Shown one piece after another: positions 34,168 through 46,952 of a stretch of 64,000 bases of DNA. The DNA is from Riptortus pedestris. Taxonomy: Eukaryota; Arthropoda; Insecta; Hemiptera; Alydidae. Under the pieces are notes generated by a model. That model did not search any database. It was given only the letters and a program-made list of their open reading frames with translations, and was not told where the DNA came from. The number at the start of each line of letters is the position of its first letter. Position 1 is the first letter of the stretch. The position numbers and the translations under genes were made by a program. The stretch lies in NCBI GenBank assembly GCA_019009955.1, contig CM032233.1:85029001-85093000 (forward strand), written 5' to 3'.

Positions 34168-34301
34168 CATAGGTTAGCCATGTGAGTTAAGGTGTTGTTA
34201 ATAATCTCTGTTGGTAAACGTTGAGTATTGTTCTAAATAAAATCGTTAGCCCCACGCTGGCAAAGTGGTAACCTGTATACAACCCACCACGATTAGCCCA
34301 A
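34168..34301 (+). mobile_element. tRNA-derived SINE, internally deleted
   Basis: Has the A-box side (GGTTAGCCATGTGAGTTAAG) and the body end (AACCTGTATACAACCC), but the B-box segment is deleted. Its 3' end meets the damaged 5' end of an F1 copy. Confidence 0.75.
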
Positions 34302-34302
34302 G

Positions 34303-34746
34303 GGGATGCATTAACTAAGCAGATTTCCCACGTGAGTTACTTTTTTGCATTTGTCTGAAAACGTAAAAGTTAATTGAGAACAATATTTGGTGTTTAGGCT
34401 TCAAATAATGTGCTTCATAATACAACAGCTTATTGTTAATATGACATGAGTAGGAGTGGGGGTTTACTGAAGGCCAATAAAGAAACAATGCAAATCTCTC
34501 GGTTAATGATCAAGATGATGAAAAAATGTATATAACAATATTTATAGAACACTGCATTTTCAATAAGACTTATTCTATATAAATTTTAGATCCGACGCAT
34601 AATAACGGAGATATTTCGAATTTTCGAAACTCCCTTCTCACTGGTCCGTTTTAGCCGTTAAAGAACTTGATATTCATTTTTACATAAAACGTTTAAATAT
34701 CGAGTTTCGTATTGATCAGTCAAAAATTGCGACTGTTAGTGCGTTT

Positions 34747-34817
<71 letters not shown>

Positions 34818-34937
34818 GAATGGACTCCAAGTTCGTCAAATCTCCTAGGTAGGAACTATGGACATTTGAAGAAATTTGTTGAAAATCACATCACGGGTAC
34901 AATCTCAATAGCTGATTTTCCCAAGGAAAATCTGCTA
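34303..34937 (+). mobile_element. F1 element, subfamily B
   Basis: The first bases are lost at the SINE junction (GGGGATGCATTAACTAAGC). The B module (GAGAACAATATTTGGTGTTT, TGACATGAGTAGGAGTGGGG), core, a shortened pyrimidine tract and a long TA tract (34744-34811) follow. The palindrome TTTTCCCAAGGAAAATCTGC is close to the end. Confidence 0.85.
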
Positions 34938-35289
34938 ATAGCAGTATAGAGTGGTCGTTAATAAATACCTTAATATGAGAATGGGACACTGAAACGTTTT
35001 GTCAAAAATTGTAATATTTACTACAGTATTGGGTCATATTAATTACTAAGTATTTAATTTACTTTTGATGACTATAATTTTGTCTATTTTCTCAACGATG
35101 ACAGTTATATGAAATACTGTTTTAATAAACATTTTTCAGGCTATTTATGTATACTGATTCTAGTACAAGAAATCAAGTAGCATTGATCCTCCCTTTTTTT
35201 GAATATTTTTCAGTGTGTTTATTTGTTGTCAAACCACAAGTCATTATGAGTAAATAATAATTATCCATGAAATAAATGAATCCTAAAGA
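34938..35289. other. No gene recognised
   Basis: AT-rich spacer between two F1 copies. Confidence 0.5.
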
Positions 35290-35857
35290 AAGTCCGTCAC
35301 GCAGGGGCTGCGTAAACTAAGCAGATTTCCCACGTGAAGTTTTACAATAGAGAAATTTCACGAGAGTCGAACAGTTACGGAAACGGCCGAACTAGCTTTT
35401 GACGGAAACTCATGACTAGACCCGAAGTTAGCCGATCTTATTTCGTCCGTTACAATTAATAAAAATGCAAATATCTCGGTTAATATTCAAGATAGAGAAT
35501 AAATGCATAGAACAATATTTATAGTAAATTTAATTTGCATTACGATTGGTTCCATACAGTGTTTTAATCTGACGTATGACAACGGAGATATTTCGAAAAT
35601 CCACTGGTCCGATTTCAGCCATTAACGAACTTGATCTGTCTTTTTGCATAAAATGTTTAAATATCGTGTTTTGTAACGATCAAACAAACATTGCGGCCGC
35701 TAGAGCGTTAACAGACAATTATATATATATATATAATTTTGAACGGACCCCATTTTCGTTATCTCCTGGGTAGGATCGATGGACATTTGAAGAAATTTCG
35801 AAAATCGCGTCATGAGTACGACCTTAATTGCTGATTTTCCTTAAGGGAAATCTGCTA
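35290..35857 (+). mobile_element. F1 element, subfamily A, near full length
   Basis: Starts AGTCCGTCACGCAGGGGCTG and carries the full A module (TCGAACAGTTACGGAAACGG). The core is intact. Most of the pyrimidine tract is deleted (CGAAAATCCACTGGTCCG). TA run at about 35719-35736. It ends in the palindrome TTTTCCTTAAGGGAAATCTG plus CT. Confidence 0.87.
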
Positions 35858-37465
35858 AAATTAGGTATATTGCTGGTAGCTAGGGTAAACCTTCTATTTG
35901 TTATGGTTATATTACTGAGAAACATATGTTTGCCATTTATTGAGAACTTCTTTCCTTTATTTAGCCTAAGCTGACTAAGATGCATATGTTGGCTGAAGAA
36001 TGAGGACTGGCGAATCCTTTTGCTGACATCAGCCTTGAACCGGCATGGACCAAACGGGTTGTCTGATGTCATACCCTTTACTATTCTTCTCAGAAATGAA
36101 ACCTCGACCCTCTTGTCTCCCTAACTCGCCACAACGAGGAATAACAGTTATCTCAAAACACACAGAACATACAAATATAATGATAAAATTTAAAAATCTG
36201 ATTAAACCGCGTTACTTTGGTGTACTACTATTAAATTAATTAAACAAGATTTTTTGCTGCACTTTAATTTATTTTTTTTAAAAAGGTTTAGTGACCCTGA
36301 TAGACGGCAGAACAAACTGGCAACAGTCCTATTATCCATAAATACTTTTACTTGTTTATTTGGGTTTTTAATTCAAAAGCAAAACAAAAAATACTAATAA
36401 CAACTATAACAACTCTTCTAACCTTTAACACTTTAAAATATACAACTAATAAGGGGGTCCCTAAACCCTTGAAAGTCCATAAAGAACATTATAAAAAAAG
36501 GTGCTAGCACCAAGAAGGAATTCTTACCCTAATCCTAACACTTAGCTCTAACCAAAAAAAAACTAATAAAAATAAAGGCCCATAAAAACAAAGGCCCAAA
36601 AATCATGTTTACCGCGTAAATATTTTTAAGGGTCCGTTGCTAGTGCCCTTTTATTGGTATTGGTCCATGTAGCCATTTGATGTACTTCCGTACTATAATT
36701 AATCATTTCCAAGCTCTTGTTGAGTACATAAAAAATAGAAAAGTGAGTTTTACATTCGATAGTAAGTGTTGCAAGGATGCACGTAGTACATTACTATATT
36801 GTGAAAAACGTAAATTGGCTTGGTACTCATTGGTCAAAAGTGTTGACAGAGGCCGAGGTCAGTGAAGAACTGTATTGTTAGATAGTAAGCAAGATATTTT
36901 TTTTTTTTTTAGTAAGTTCATTATGTTAAATATTTCGATAAAGCTGGGCGAAGTAAATGTATCGTTTCTATATGAAAAAAAAAGTAATCACCATGTTTAT
37001 AATTTTAGACCGATTAAAAATTATTCAAAGAGTGAACTTATTCTATTAATATAACAACGATTGAATTTGAAACAAATGTTATTTATTTTAAATGATTAAA
37101 CCAAGACTGTCCAACCAAGACTGCAGTCGTGGTCCAGGCAACGCAGCTTTAATCAGCAGGCACTGAGGATGGAGCGTTGACTCCGAAAGTGCACTCTGCA
37201 TTATATTAAAAACCAGTAGAGGACTTGGCCTTCTTATTGATCCTTATACATTTGTTCCTCTACCATCCAGCATATTCCAGAGGTAATAACTATGATAATG
37301 GTGGGGGGGGGGGGTGCAATAAAGGAGTACAGATGTCAAATTTATTGTTTTGTCTGTTTTGTAAATTTAGTTTTAATGAACGACTATGGTTCTGATTATT
37401 GTAGTACCTATTGTGTATTCAAGAATAAGCGTTTTATTCCAATTAACTTTTGAAAATGTATACAA

Positions 37466-37512
<47 letters not shown>

Positions 37513-38646
37513 CTGTGATATTTGATGAAGAAATTGCTCCAGAAAAAACCGGTCGCTATCAGAATGAAAGATATTAATGTTGAGTGCCCCCTTTTTTTGG
37601 CATTTGACGGTCATGGGGAAGTCAGATTCGCAACTCCGAAGTTGAAGGTTTTTGTTTATCTCTCTTTGAATTGAAGAGAAAACGTGATGAGAACGGCCGT
37701 CGAGATAAAAGCACCAATTATTCACGTTATCCGATGACTCGGCCGTGTATGGTTTATCATTTCCGGTTGAGGCAGAGCGTTCAAATAAGGAATAGCTACT
37801 TAAGAAACTGATTGAATAGTGATTCAATCATTAGCAGATCCATTATCTGCAATAACTCCGTTGATTGCGAATGTGCAATCCTTTTCCCATTGATTCCTTG
37901 CGTCATAAATATTTTCTTTCTTTCTTCTTACGAAAATAATTCACTTCACATGAACTCCTTAAAATTTCTTTACAAGGAGATATATTTTTTCCTATCAATA
38001 TAAAAAGTATATGATGATAAGAATTCTCTTTAATTCTTAAAGGAAATGAATCTTTACGTTTTTTGGAACTTATTATGAGGCATCATTATACAGTATTTTT
38101 GAGTAAGTTATTTTCATTTTGTTTCAGTTCAATTCCTGTTTCCTAGCATTATCACTCGATTGGAATATTTATAATATTTGAACAATGGGAAATTTCAAAA
38201 CCATTGTTCTCGTTCCTTGAAATTGTATATTCCATTTGTATGCAGGGCCAAACAGACGTGGCCACAGAATATGTCAAAGCCGTTTCCCTTTCGAGGTGTA
38301 TACTGAATTGGATCTTATGTGTCCACAGGACGACAAAATATTACTTCAGGCGAGTCCTGATTACCTTAAGAATTTTTTTAAAGGGAGCAGGTCTTAAGGG
38401 CTCATAATAGTGCCCACTCCGTCACTGTGAATAAGAGAATTTCCAACACAAACTGCAATTTAACACTGTATGTATACATAATTTTAAGAATGAAATTAAA
38501 TAACAGCAATATAACTCATATAATTGTAAACGTACTCAAAGGTAATCTACTATTTAAAATTTAAGAAGCAATAGTGAAATTAATGAACTATATTCCATAT
38601 AGCAACGTCCTAATTTGGGGATGCGAGAGGAATAAAATAAAACAGC
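35858..38646. other. No gene firmly recognised
   Basis: Longest stretch without a recognised interspersed repeat (about 2.8 kb). It holds a poly-G tract (about 37302-37314), a TA microsatellite (37468-37510) and a minus-strand frame of 139 codons at 37408-37827. That frame's end is translated microsatellite, and its upstream half is unrecognised. Frames at 35824-36239, 36677-36865 and 38204-38407 have no motif. Confidence 0.45.
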
Positions 38647-39137
38647 CGAAGTGGGCATAGCATGCCTTCCGTGTACTCCTAATAAATGAAATGAACTGCT
38701 TTCAAGCACTTAGTTTAAAGTAATTTCATTTGATGCAATATCTCGGTTCCAGTGCATTGGATAAAAAAATGCCATAGAACATTTTATGATAAACGAAGAA
38801 GATTTTATAATCATCTCTTGTATTTATCGTAGGTACGAAGAAGTGTGCAATTTTTTATTTCTGCTTCCCTTTAAACTCCCCTCTTCCTTGATTCCTTCAT
38901 AGATGATTTTCATCAAAAGAGGAATTGCACATTTAGACAGTATGACAGTCATAAATATAAAATTTCAGCATTCTAATATTTGTCATTTTTGAGTTATGAG
39001 AGATAAGTGCATACATACGTACAGACCAAAATTAGCCAAAATGGGTCCAGGGAAGGCCAAAACGAATATTTCCGTGGGAATCTGAGGACTACCAATTTTC
39101 GTGATTACATTACTTACTTTATTTCGCATAAGGAAGT
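38647..39137 (+). mobile_element. F2 element, near full length
   Basis: Matches 50336-50840 along its length. The 5' part has CATGCCTTCCGTGTACTCCT. The core reads ATATCTCGGTTCCAGTGCAT then AATGCCATAGAACATTTTAT. A pyrimidine tract follows (TTTAAACTCCCCTCTTCC). The 3' part has AATGGGTCCAGGGAAGGCCA and TTTTCGTGATTACATTACTT, and it ends in TTATTTCGCATAAGGAAGTC. No coding capacity. Confidence 0.75.
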
Positions 39138-40604
39138 CAAAAAATAGAAAATTTGCATTAAATATTCCATTAGTCAGATCGAAAAGTGTTATTTGTTCAT
39201 ATGCCGGCCTTTCTATGATGAATGACATAATAGTATTTTGTGCATCTCGGATGGAGAAATTAGCAAATTCATTGAAGGGAATTCATTGAGCTCTTATTTA
39301 CGGAGCATTTATGCAAGAAATTAATTACAGTTCCCACTGAAATGGTAGTGGAGTCCTTGCGAATCATGCTTTATCGTTTTATTGCCCCACCGTTAATAAG
39401 TTTATGGTAACCGCATAATGAATAGAGAGCCTCGCCTATAAACATACCTTCAGTTCAAACCCCAGGATCCATCTTACTTTTATGGCTGACTGTAATAAAT
39501 GAAAAATTGCTTGTATTTAACTATTAGCATAGCCATTCAGACGTAGTTCAATGTAATAGAAAGCCGAGAGCCTCCAATGACTTGCCCATAAAGGCTGCGG
39601 CAAGGCCTCTGGCTCGGAATATAAATTATCGAATTTAGTATGCGAAGAAGGAGCGGCTGTCCCACTGATATAACACTTGTTCAATTCTATTAAATGGGAC
39701 GAGCATAGAATACTTGCAGTATCCGGATGTTCACGTAACATCGCCAGGTCAGTACATGTTGCTCCTCCTCAAACAAGCTACGGTGCTCTAGGATAGGAAT
39801 ACAATACATTAGCAGTGCAAATCATGATCAATGAAATTCCATCAATAAGAGCCCTTAAAGACTCACTAACACTTTTATATTCCTTTATGATGACTTATAT
39901 TAACGATTTTTTATAGAGAATCGTCCCTTATTGTTAGTGCATATTGAGTAAATATGACATTCCATCGCAAAACTGGTACGATTAAGATATGTATGGGAGA
40001 AAGGTAAAACGCTCTTCTGAAACTTTACACCCGTTATATTAATGGTCCACGTCCCAGAGATTTACTTGGGAGGTTGGGGGATTTGCGGTAGTGGAATGGT
40101 TTTTAATGATGGCAAAGAGTTCGGTTCTATGTTCGCTGCAGTAACCAATTCGGGTCTGTTTCGGAAAACACCTGCGGATTACTTATTCAGTAATTATGAT
40201 TACCTTTATGAAGTAACTCCAAACGTTTGGGAAAATTAATATGAAACATTAACATTAAATTTAACATATTTATTTATAAATAACCACAGCAATAGGTGTT
40301 CAGAGATGTATGCAGGGAAACTAGGGAGTGTTTCCTATATACTGTCCCATGTAGAACTGCTGAAATGCTGACTTTCAGAAAAACCTGGGATAACAATATA
40401 TTTTGAATGATAGACGGCCTACAAGGAAATAAAGCAACTCGAAGGCATGAGGTATTGACATTACATTGTTAACCATTCAAAAAACTTCGTTGGCTTAAAC
40501 CCAATTGCTCATACCCAGAGGGTTGGAATCACTTTGGGCTTCAGTCAAACGAAGATATAAAAAAGGATGTGGAACGAGTAGAAGTGCATACTCTTAATTG
40601 ATGA
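39138..40604. other. No gene firmly recognised; one protein-like frame
   Basis: The plus-strand frame at 40042-40239 translates to a well-mixed peptide (VHVPEIYLGGWGICGSGMVF at the start, VTPNVWEN at the end). It lies in locally GC-richer DNA. I recognise no family and see no clear acceptor site. The rest is unremarkable. Confidence 0.4.
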
Positions 40605-40917
40605 CGTGATGACACAACGAATTTGCATGTATCTCGAATAATAAATGTCTCTTGAAAACAATATTTGGTATTTACGCTTAGAACAAAGTTGTTCATAGAG
40701 TAACAGCTTATTTTTAATATGACATGGGTAGGAGTTGGGTTTGCCGAGAGCTTAAAACCGTAAAATCCAAATATCTCTGTTAATATTAATGGTATCGAAA
40801 ATATTTAAACATCAACATTTCTAGTTAATTGCATTTGTAGTAAGATTAGTTCAAACAATATCTTGATCCGACTTATAATAACGGATATATTTCAAATTTG
40901 CGAAATTTGCTAAAAAC
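40605..40917 (+). mobile_element. F1-B deletion derivative
   Basis: Begins inside the B module (CGAATTTGCATGTATCTCGA), runs through CATGGGTAGGAGTTGGG and the core (TCTCTGTTAATATTAATGG, AACGGATATATTTC), then jumps to GCGAAATTTGCTAAAA. It has the same overall layout as 29490-29752. Confidence 0.72.
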
Positions 40918-41267
40918 TAATTTTATTTAGTGGTCCAAGCCAACAAAAAAAAAATTAAAAAAATAAATAAATAAATAAGAATATTGAACTGTTCTGAAAC
41001 ACATTAAGATACAGTCCAATATTACAATCGAGGTCTTCGGGTATTGACCGTGAATTTATGTTTAGCTAGACATACTCCTGTTCCTGTAGGGCTGTCTCTA
41101 AGAATGATTTATCTACGAGTATATTTAAAAATTTGAGTTTTCGCAAACCTAATAAACTTCTAAGGGGTGTCTGTCTTCAATAATTTAATAATGATATAAT
41201 TTACAGCTTAATTAAATTAATTAGATTATTTAATTAAAATTCTATATTTAAACAGGCGAAGGGAATA
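40918..41267. other. No gene recognised
   Basis: AT-rich sequence with an AAAT-type simple repeat (about 40947-40979). Confidence 0.5.
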
Positions 41268-41280
41268 CATGACTGTTTAT

Positions 41281-41478
41281 GTAATATATTTACGTCCAAC
41301 TTTATACTACCATGGCTAATTGCGGCGCGTTATCTACAGATTACCATCCTTTTCTAGCCAGGGTGGGACTAAGGATTTTATTAAATTAGTTCGTCACTAA
41401 ATAAATTCCTATTGCCCCAGCGGGAATCGAACTCGCCACTCAAGGTTTCTATATGAGATAAAGACCAACTCCTTAACT
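41281..41478 (-). mobile_element. tRNA-derived SINE with target duplication
   Basis: Minus-strand copy with a B box (GAGTTCGATTCCCGC), body and tail. A perfect 13-base direct repeat CATGACTGTTTAT flanks it at 41268-41280 and 41479-41491. The extreme 5' end is slightly short (GAGTTAAGGAGTTGGTC). Confidence 0.87.
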
Positions 41479-41491
41479 CATGACTGTTTAT

Positions 41492-42023
41492 ATGCTTATA
41501 ACGTTAAACACAGAGTGAAGAATAGGAATTGTCGAACTATTGCTTCGGATGAAATGATGATATCAGAAGAATGGCCACTGTTGTGACTAATTTTACATGA
41601 CCTCAGTTTGTTCTTTCGAATATCATCCATTGCACGCTCGGCGACTTAGTGTACCATTACTCATTAGGATGTGCCCACACATATGACCTCACTATCATCA
41701 CGTTTAATTGTATAGGTTTTCTACAAACACATAAAACATATAAATCTTATATAAATGTTCCATTCCATAATTGAAAGTTTATTCTGTATTTTTGATACGT
41801 TATTTTGATTAATGAATTTTAAAAAGTTCAAATCCTAGCCCAAGACTGCCAAATATAACGTTTTTGCGAAACGCCAATATAATTGGCATTTCTTTATATA
41901 TGTGGCTTTAGGAATGAATATAATGAACATGATTTTTTTTGTTATCCCACTCTTAACTACCACTAACAACGTATCACGCCAATTATTGCTGAATACACAG
42001 GCAAGCTCCTATAGAACATTACT
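41492..42023. other. No gene recognised
   Basis: Sequence 5' of the LINE remnant. The part nearest to it may be decayed LINE coding sequence, but I cannot align it by eye. Confidence 0.4.
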
Positions 42024-42275
42024 ATGATAACAGGAACCAGTCCAGAATCTTACCATAAATTTCCAATTTTCAATGCAATATTTCAGTTAAGGGCATCAAG
42101 CGATTACAGATTAAAATTTACTATTAGAAACATAATGTATTCCATTCACCCTAAAAGTAAATGCTTACTATGTAATTTTGACGACTTCGAAAACATTAAC
42201 CATTTATTTTTATATTGTACTGCATATAGCCCAATCAGAGCCAAATATCTTTATTTTACTTTCGAAGAAAACTAA
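42024..42275 (+). pseudogene. LINE ORF2 C-terminal remnant with Cys/His knuckle
   Basis: The translation contains KCLLCNFDDFENINHLFLYC, a C-x2-C-x9-H-x4-C knuckle, followed by YSPIRAKYL. This is the signature tail of Jockey/I/RTE-like LINE ORF2 proteins. Upstream is IFQLRASSDYRLKF, typical of the segment before the knuckle. The frame ends in a stop at 42273-42275. No RT or endonuclease is seen upstream, so it is a 5'-truncated copy. The 3' flank to about 42660 is very AT-rich and may be its 3' UTR. Confidence 0.78.
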
Positions 42276-42830
42276 GAAAGTGATTTTCTCAGCAGCAACA
42301 ACAGATTTAAATTAACAATGATATACATGTATGTTTCGAACATTTTGAAATATCGTTCATTTATTCTTAATGGATAATTGTGCATTATATTTTATTTTTA
42401 ATGTATTTTATAATTGCTGTACACTTTTTTTTGTCGTCATTTTTACTTTATTTTTATATTAATATTCTGTCTCCTATTGACATTGGAAATGATTAAATTT
42501 TATTAGAAATAATTTTGAGGATAGGAAGGTTACAATTTAAATTACTATTTTGTTTTATTTTTGTGTTATACATTCGTATATATAGTTGCTTTAGTTTGTA
42601 ATGTATTATTTTATTAATTTATGGAAGTGTATATATGTATTTATACTCGTAAATACATTTATTTATTTTCAAACTAAGTTTATAACTAACAAATATTATT
42701 ATTAAAGTTGCAATCCTTTGATTAGGGGAACTGCAGTCAAGAAAATGAAGTATCTTATCTACTACCACTAACAGGAGTGGGGATTAATTTGGAATTCAAA
42801 ACATATGTCCGTGAATATATTCGTAGAAGG
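42276..42830. other. No gene recognised; probable LINE 3' UTR
   Basis: T-rich sequence directly after the LINE stop codon. No other feature. Confidence 0.4.
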
Positions 42831-42906
42831 ATAATTGTAGAAAATGTTTTAGAAAATTGTGTCATGACTATAACCTCAATAGCCCGTAAAGGAAAATCTT
42901 CTAAAA
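42831..42906 (+). mobile_element. Decayed F1 3' tip
   Basis: TGTCATGACTATAACCTCAA then AGGAAAATCTTCTAAAA resembles the final 75 bases of F1, with several substitutions in the palindrome. Confidence 0.5.
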
Positions 42907-44944
42907 TGAATATAACTAATGATGAACAAATCACAGCCCGAAGATTAGACTATAAATAGAGAGACAGATGAGGTATTGTTTTCGTTCAGGTATTCGAAGG
43001 AGTGGTCTTTTTTTAATGTCGTAAGGGGAACCCACACCCCAGAGATAATTCTTAGAAGGATTGACTAGACTTTGAGAGAAAAAAAAAACTTAACCGGAAG
43101 GTACCGTAGATAATCCTCAAGTGGGACTCAGCCCTCCAGTAGGCCTCAAAGTATACAAAAAATTCTATAAGGCTCATTTCAGGCGCTAAGACATCAAAAA
43201 TGGATAAAACAATAACTTTATGAAAAAACGAATTTTATAATCAGTATTAGAGTACTTCAAAACATAAAGTTTTCCATTTATTCTTTCACTATTTGCTATT
43301 TACTTAGGCCCACTTTATTCTACTAAGGCTAATCTTACTATTTATAATATCAAATTATTCATAGTTTCATGCCCAATAAAAAATATGTTTTCCCGTGCAA
43401 ACTTTATTCACAGTGTCCTACATGTGCCTTACCCCTTTTCAAAAAATAATAACACTAATTTAACAAGACCCTATGATAATTCTTTGCTAGACACTGTATT
43501 AATAAGTGCCTACTTACATGATATATTTATTAAATCTAATTACAGATTATACATACGTTTCTGAAATGCTCGTTCCCTCTTACGTTCGTTGCGACTGTCC
43601 CTTCCTCACGTGGGAGGTCGTTGATACTGAGATTCCTGAAGTAGATTTAAGCTGACTACAGATCGATTATTTCCACGTTAGCCTAGAACTCGATTAGTTC
43701 GCGTCATAATTTAAAACCGATTATTTTAAGATAAAATGTTATAGAATATATGATTGAGGTATTTAATTTCTGTTTTTTTTGTTGTTTATTGTCTTTTTCT
43801 AGTTTTAATGTGAATATTCTTTTTTATTTTTCATTTAATATTATTTCATTCTTTTCAATTATTTGAACTTTTTCAAAATTGGAGATAGAATGATCCGTCA
43901 AGGCAGTTTTATTTTCATTATTGTCAATACTTTTTACGTGTTGCTTTAACATTTTATTCAGCAACTGAGGAGTTTCACGGTAAATATTTTTATTGGTGAC
44001 CCTTGACATGAAACTATGAAGAACTTATAAAAATATTGGTCCAAAATAAGAAGACTTATCAGTGTAAATAATAACTTGCTTTGGCATTATATTTTTTCAG
44101 TGAAATATTGTTTATAGTTAGTAGTTCAGAGGTGTTGCGAGCCCATAACTAAACTAAATTAGACATTGAGTAGAATTCGTACTAAGAAAATGGCATTCGA
44201 TAACAAAAATTATCATATATTTTACAAACAATGTCAGGAGTGGGAGTGGGTGGAGGTTACCTAGAACTCAACCTGAAATCCAAAGACTTCCACGAATGTA
44301 ATTATCATTAAATAAGTTAAGAAAACGTTCAGATTCCAGGAACAGAAAGGAGCTGTTGCTGAATTTCGTCTGCACATATACAAAGTTGAAAAACGGAGAA
44401 TTTCCTCCAATTGTACTGTGGGAATTCATCATTTTGCACATATACATACATACACAGATGCGCCCAAATATTTACTGAATTCAGTTCATCATTTTTTAAT
44501 TCAAAATGTACTCACCATCTTAAGGTAATTCTAATTTCAGGATAGATAGATACTCACCTGTGGAAAAAAAAAAACAATTAATAAGAGATAAAGTTGACTA
44601 AACTTAAATTCTAAAAATAAATATAAATGCATTGGCTGTATTGTTTAATGCTGGAAATATAACGTAATAATTTTATAATTGAGAAGCCCATGATAGAAAA
44701 ATACCATCACACAGATGTTGTAAAAGGAAATAGATTTCCCAGATTCTGGTTTGACACGCTAATGATTTCATCTTATTCCTATTGTGTATTTCTGTAGTTA
44801 ATTTAAACAATTTAGAGAACACCGACTGTAGAATATTACATCATTTGCAAGATTTTGATGTGACATTTTTTCCCGTGTGATGATTATTAATGCAGACAAT
44901 GACGAATTTTGGTTTTACACGTTTTCTGAATTCTGAGTCCGTCT
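42907..44944. other. No gene recognised
   Basis: About 2 kb with no F1, LINE or complete SINE. A SINE-like scrap (GGCCCACTTTATTCTACTAA) lies at about 43312. Minus-strand frame 43824-44009 has no motif. Confidence 0.5.
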
Positions 44945-45204
44945 GGTCCGATTTCAGTCATTAACTTGATGCTTAGTTTAACTAAAACATTTAAATAACG
45001 AGTTTGGTAACGGCCAAAGAAAAATCATGTCCGCAAGAGGTTAAAAGCCGAATATATATTCAATTTATTAATAACTAAACACATCATTACAGGCCTCATT
45101 TTTGTCATCTAAGTAGAATTCATGAACATTTCAAATTTTTTTTATTTATAACGCCACGAGTTCAAGCGAAATGGCTCATATTTCTTTGCAGGAAATCTGC
45201 TAAT
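44945..45204 (+). mobile_element. F1 3' half, diverged
   Basis: CTGGTCCGATTTCAGTCATT, AACGAGTTTGGTAACGGCC, CAGGCCTCATTTTTGTCATC and GGAAATCTGCTAATAA. The left palindrome arm is lost. The TA tract is reduced. Confidence 0.72.
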
Positions 45205-45574
45205 AATTGGAGAGAGCACTAAATGATTGTCAAATATATATGGAACACCGATTGTGATGTAGTAATTGCTTCAAATCGCTCCATTAGTTTTATTTAATTG
45301 CTTCAAACCGAATTGCCAGCTAAATGGCAGGTAATTATATTTCATTTATGAACAGAGTTTCGTTTATGGTCCTGAGAACTGAGACGAGGGCCAAGTGTAA
45401 AATCGTTAATGAAGGCCAATTTGTGATCCTTGTTTTTCCTTCCTTAATCAATATCATATTAGTGGTGGGTGGGAAGGTTACCACCCTCTTCTGATCTATT
45501 GTAGTAATGTGACTAATTACTATTAATAAAAATATAATAAGTGTTATTATTAAAATAACAGTGATTTTATGAAA
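45205..45574. other. No gene recognised
   Basis: Spacer. A scrap at about 45470-45500 (GGTTACCACCCTCTTCTGAT) recalls the SINE body but is too short to call. Confidence 0.45.
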
Positions 45575-46196
45575 AGTCCGTCGCGCAGGGGCTGCGTAAA
45601 CTAAGCAGATTTCTCACGTGAAGTTTGACAATAGAGAAATCTGCCTACTAATAACGGGAGTTGTAACGAATCTCTAAACCAATTCACGAAGGACGAGCAG
45701 TTACGGAAACGGCCAAACTAGCTTTCGGCGGAAAGTCCCGAATATGCCCGACTTCTGCCGACCACTCACACAATACAAATGCAAATATCTCGGTGAATAT
45801 TCAAAATACAGAATAAATGTATATAACAATATTTATAGTAAATTTAATTTGCAACAAGAGTGACTCTATACAATTTTTCGATCCTACGCATAATAACGGA
45901 GATATGTCGAATTTTTAAAAATCCCCCCTCTAAACCCCCCCCCCACTGGTCCGATTTCAGTCATTAACGAACATGATCTTTCTTTTTACATAAAACGATT
46001 AAATTCCGAGTTTGGTAACGATCAAACAAAAATTGCGGCCACTAGAGCGTTAACAGACATATATATATATATATACATACAGACCTCATTTTCGTCATCT
46101 CCTGGGTAGGATAGATAGACATTTGAAGACATTTTTCGAAACTCGCGTCATGAGTACGACCTCAATAGCTGATTTCCCTCAAGGGAAATCTGCTAA
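45575..46196 (+). mobile_element. F1 element, subfamily A, full length
   Basis: A second excellent full copy (about 620 bp). Start AGTCCGTCGCGCAGGGGCTG. A module variant with GAGCAGTTACGGAAACGGCC and CGGAAAGTCCCGAATATGCC. Core, CCCCCCCCCACTGGTCCG tract, TA run at about 46057-46074, and the terminal palindrome GATTTCCCTCAAGGGAAATC followed by TGCT. Confidence 0.88.
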
Positions 46197-46600
46197 AAAG
46201 ACTAAGCGGATTTCCCACGTACTGGAATGGCTCACTGGTGTTCTCATTTCATAATATTCTCCATATCAAAGCAAAGTTCACATTAGTAGAAGTAGGGTTT
46301 ACTGAAGGCTGTTTACAAGAAACAAGTAATAACTCCGTTAATATTTGAGTTAGATGCATGGAACAACAATTATAGAGCATCAATATTTTATCAAGATTGG
46401 GTCTATAGCATGTTTTGATCCGAATCATAATAAGGGAGATATCTCACATAATAAAGGTCCGTTGAAAACAATATTTTGTATATACGCTTGAAATTAGATT
46501 TTTCATGGTGTATTGGCTTATTGTTAGCGTGCAAAGCTCTGTATTGTAAAAGAGGGGATTTACTAAAGGCTGAATATTATTATATTATATTAAGTTATAA
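46197..46600 (+). mobile_element. Two F1 5'-region fragments (D-like then B-like)
   Basis: GACTAAGCGGATTTCCCACG at about 46200 resembles an F1 5' subterminal motif without the tip. AGAAGTAGGGTTTACTGAAG and a core arm follow. From about 46450 a B-module piece follows (GTCCGTTGAAAACAATATTT, TGGCTTATTGTTAGC). Both lack 3' ends. Confidence 0.65.
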
Positions 46601-46754
46601 ACTTAAATTTGCTATAAGATTATTAGTAGATTGATTATTCTGGGACCGAAGAACCCAGTAAAAGATATTTAGAGCTGCGAGAAAGCACCACTAATACGAG
46701 TAGATGATCAAATACAATTCCGAAATGATGGAATTGCATGGCCAGCTCGATATT

Positions 46755-46872
46755 AGCTGATTCCCCTTGAGGGAAATCAGCTATTGAGGTCGTACTCATG
46801 ACGCGAGTTTTGAAAAATTTCCTCAAATGTCCATCGATCCTACCCAGGAGATGACGAAAATGAGGTCCGTTC

Positions 46873-46950
<78 letters not shown>
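46755..46950 (-). mobile_element. F1 3' half, split by insertion in its TA tract
   Basis: Palindrome (CCCCTTGAGGGAAATCAGCT on the plus strand), then the clean 3' segment and a long TA tract (46877-46950). The element's 5' half resumes at 48231, after a foreign insertion. Confidence 0.85.

Positions 46951-46952
<2 letters not shown>

Noticed and set aside
37408..37827. 139-codon minus-strand open frame, the longest in the window
   Set aside because: Its C-terminal part is a translated TA microsatellite (IYIYIY), and the rest has no domain or splice context.
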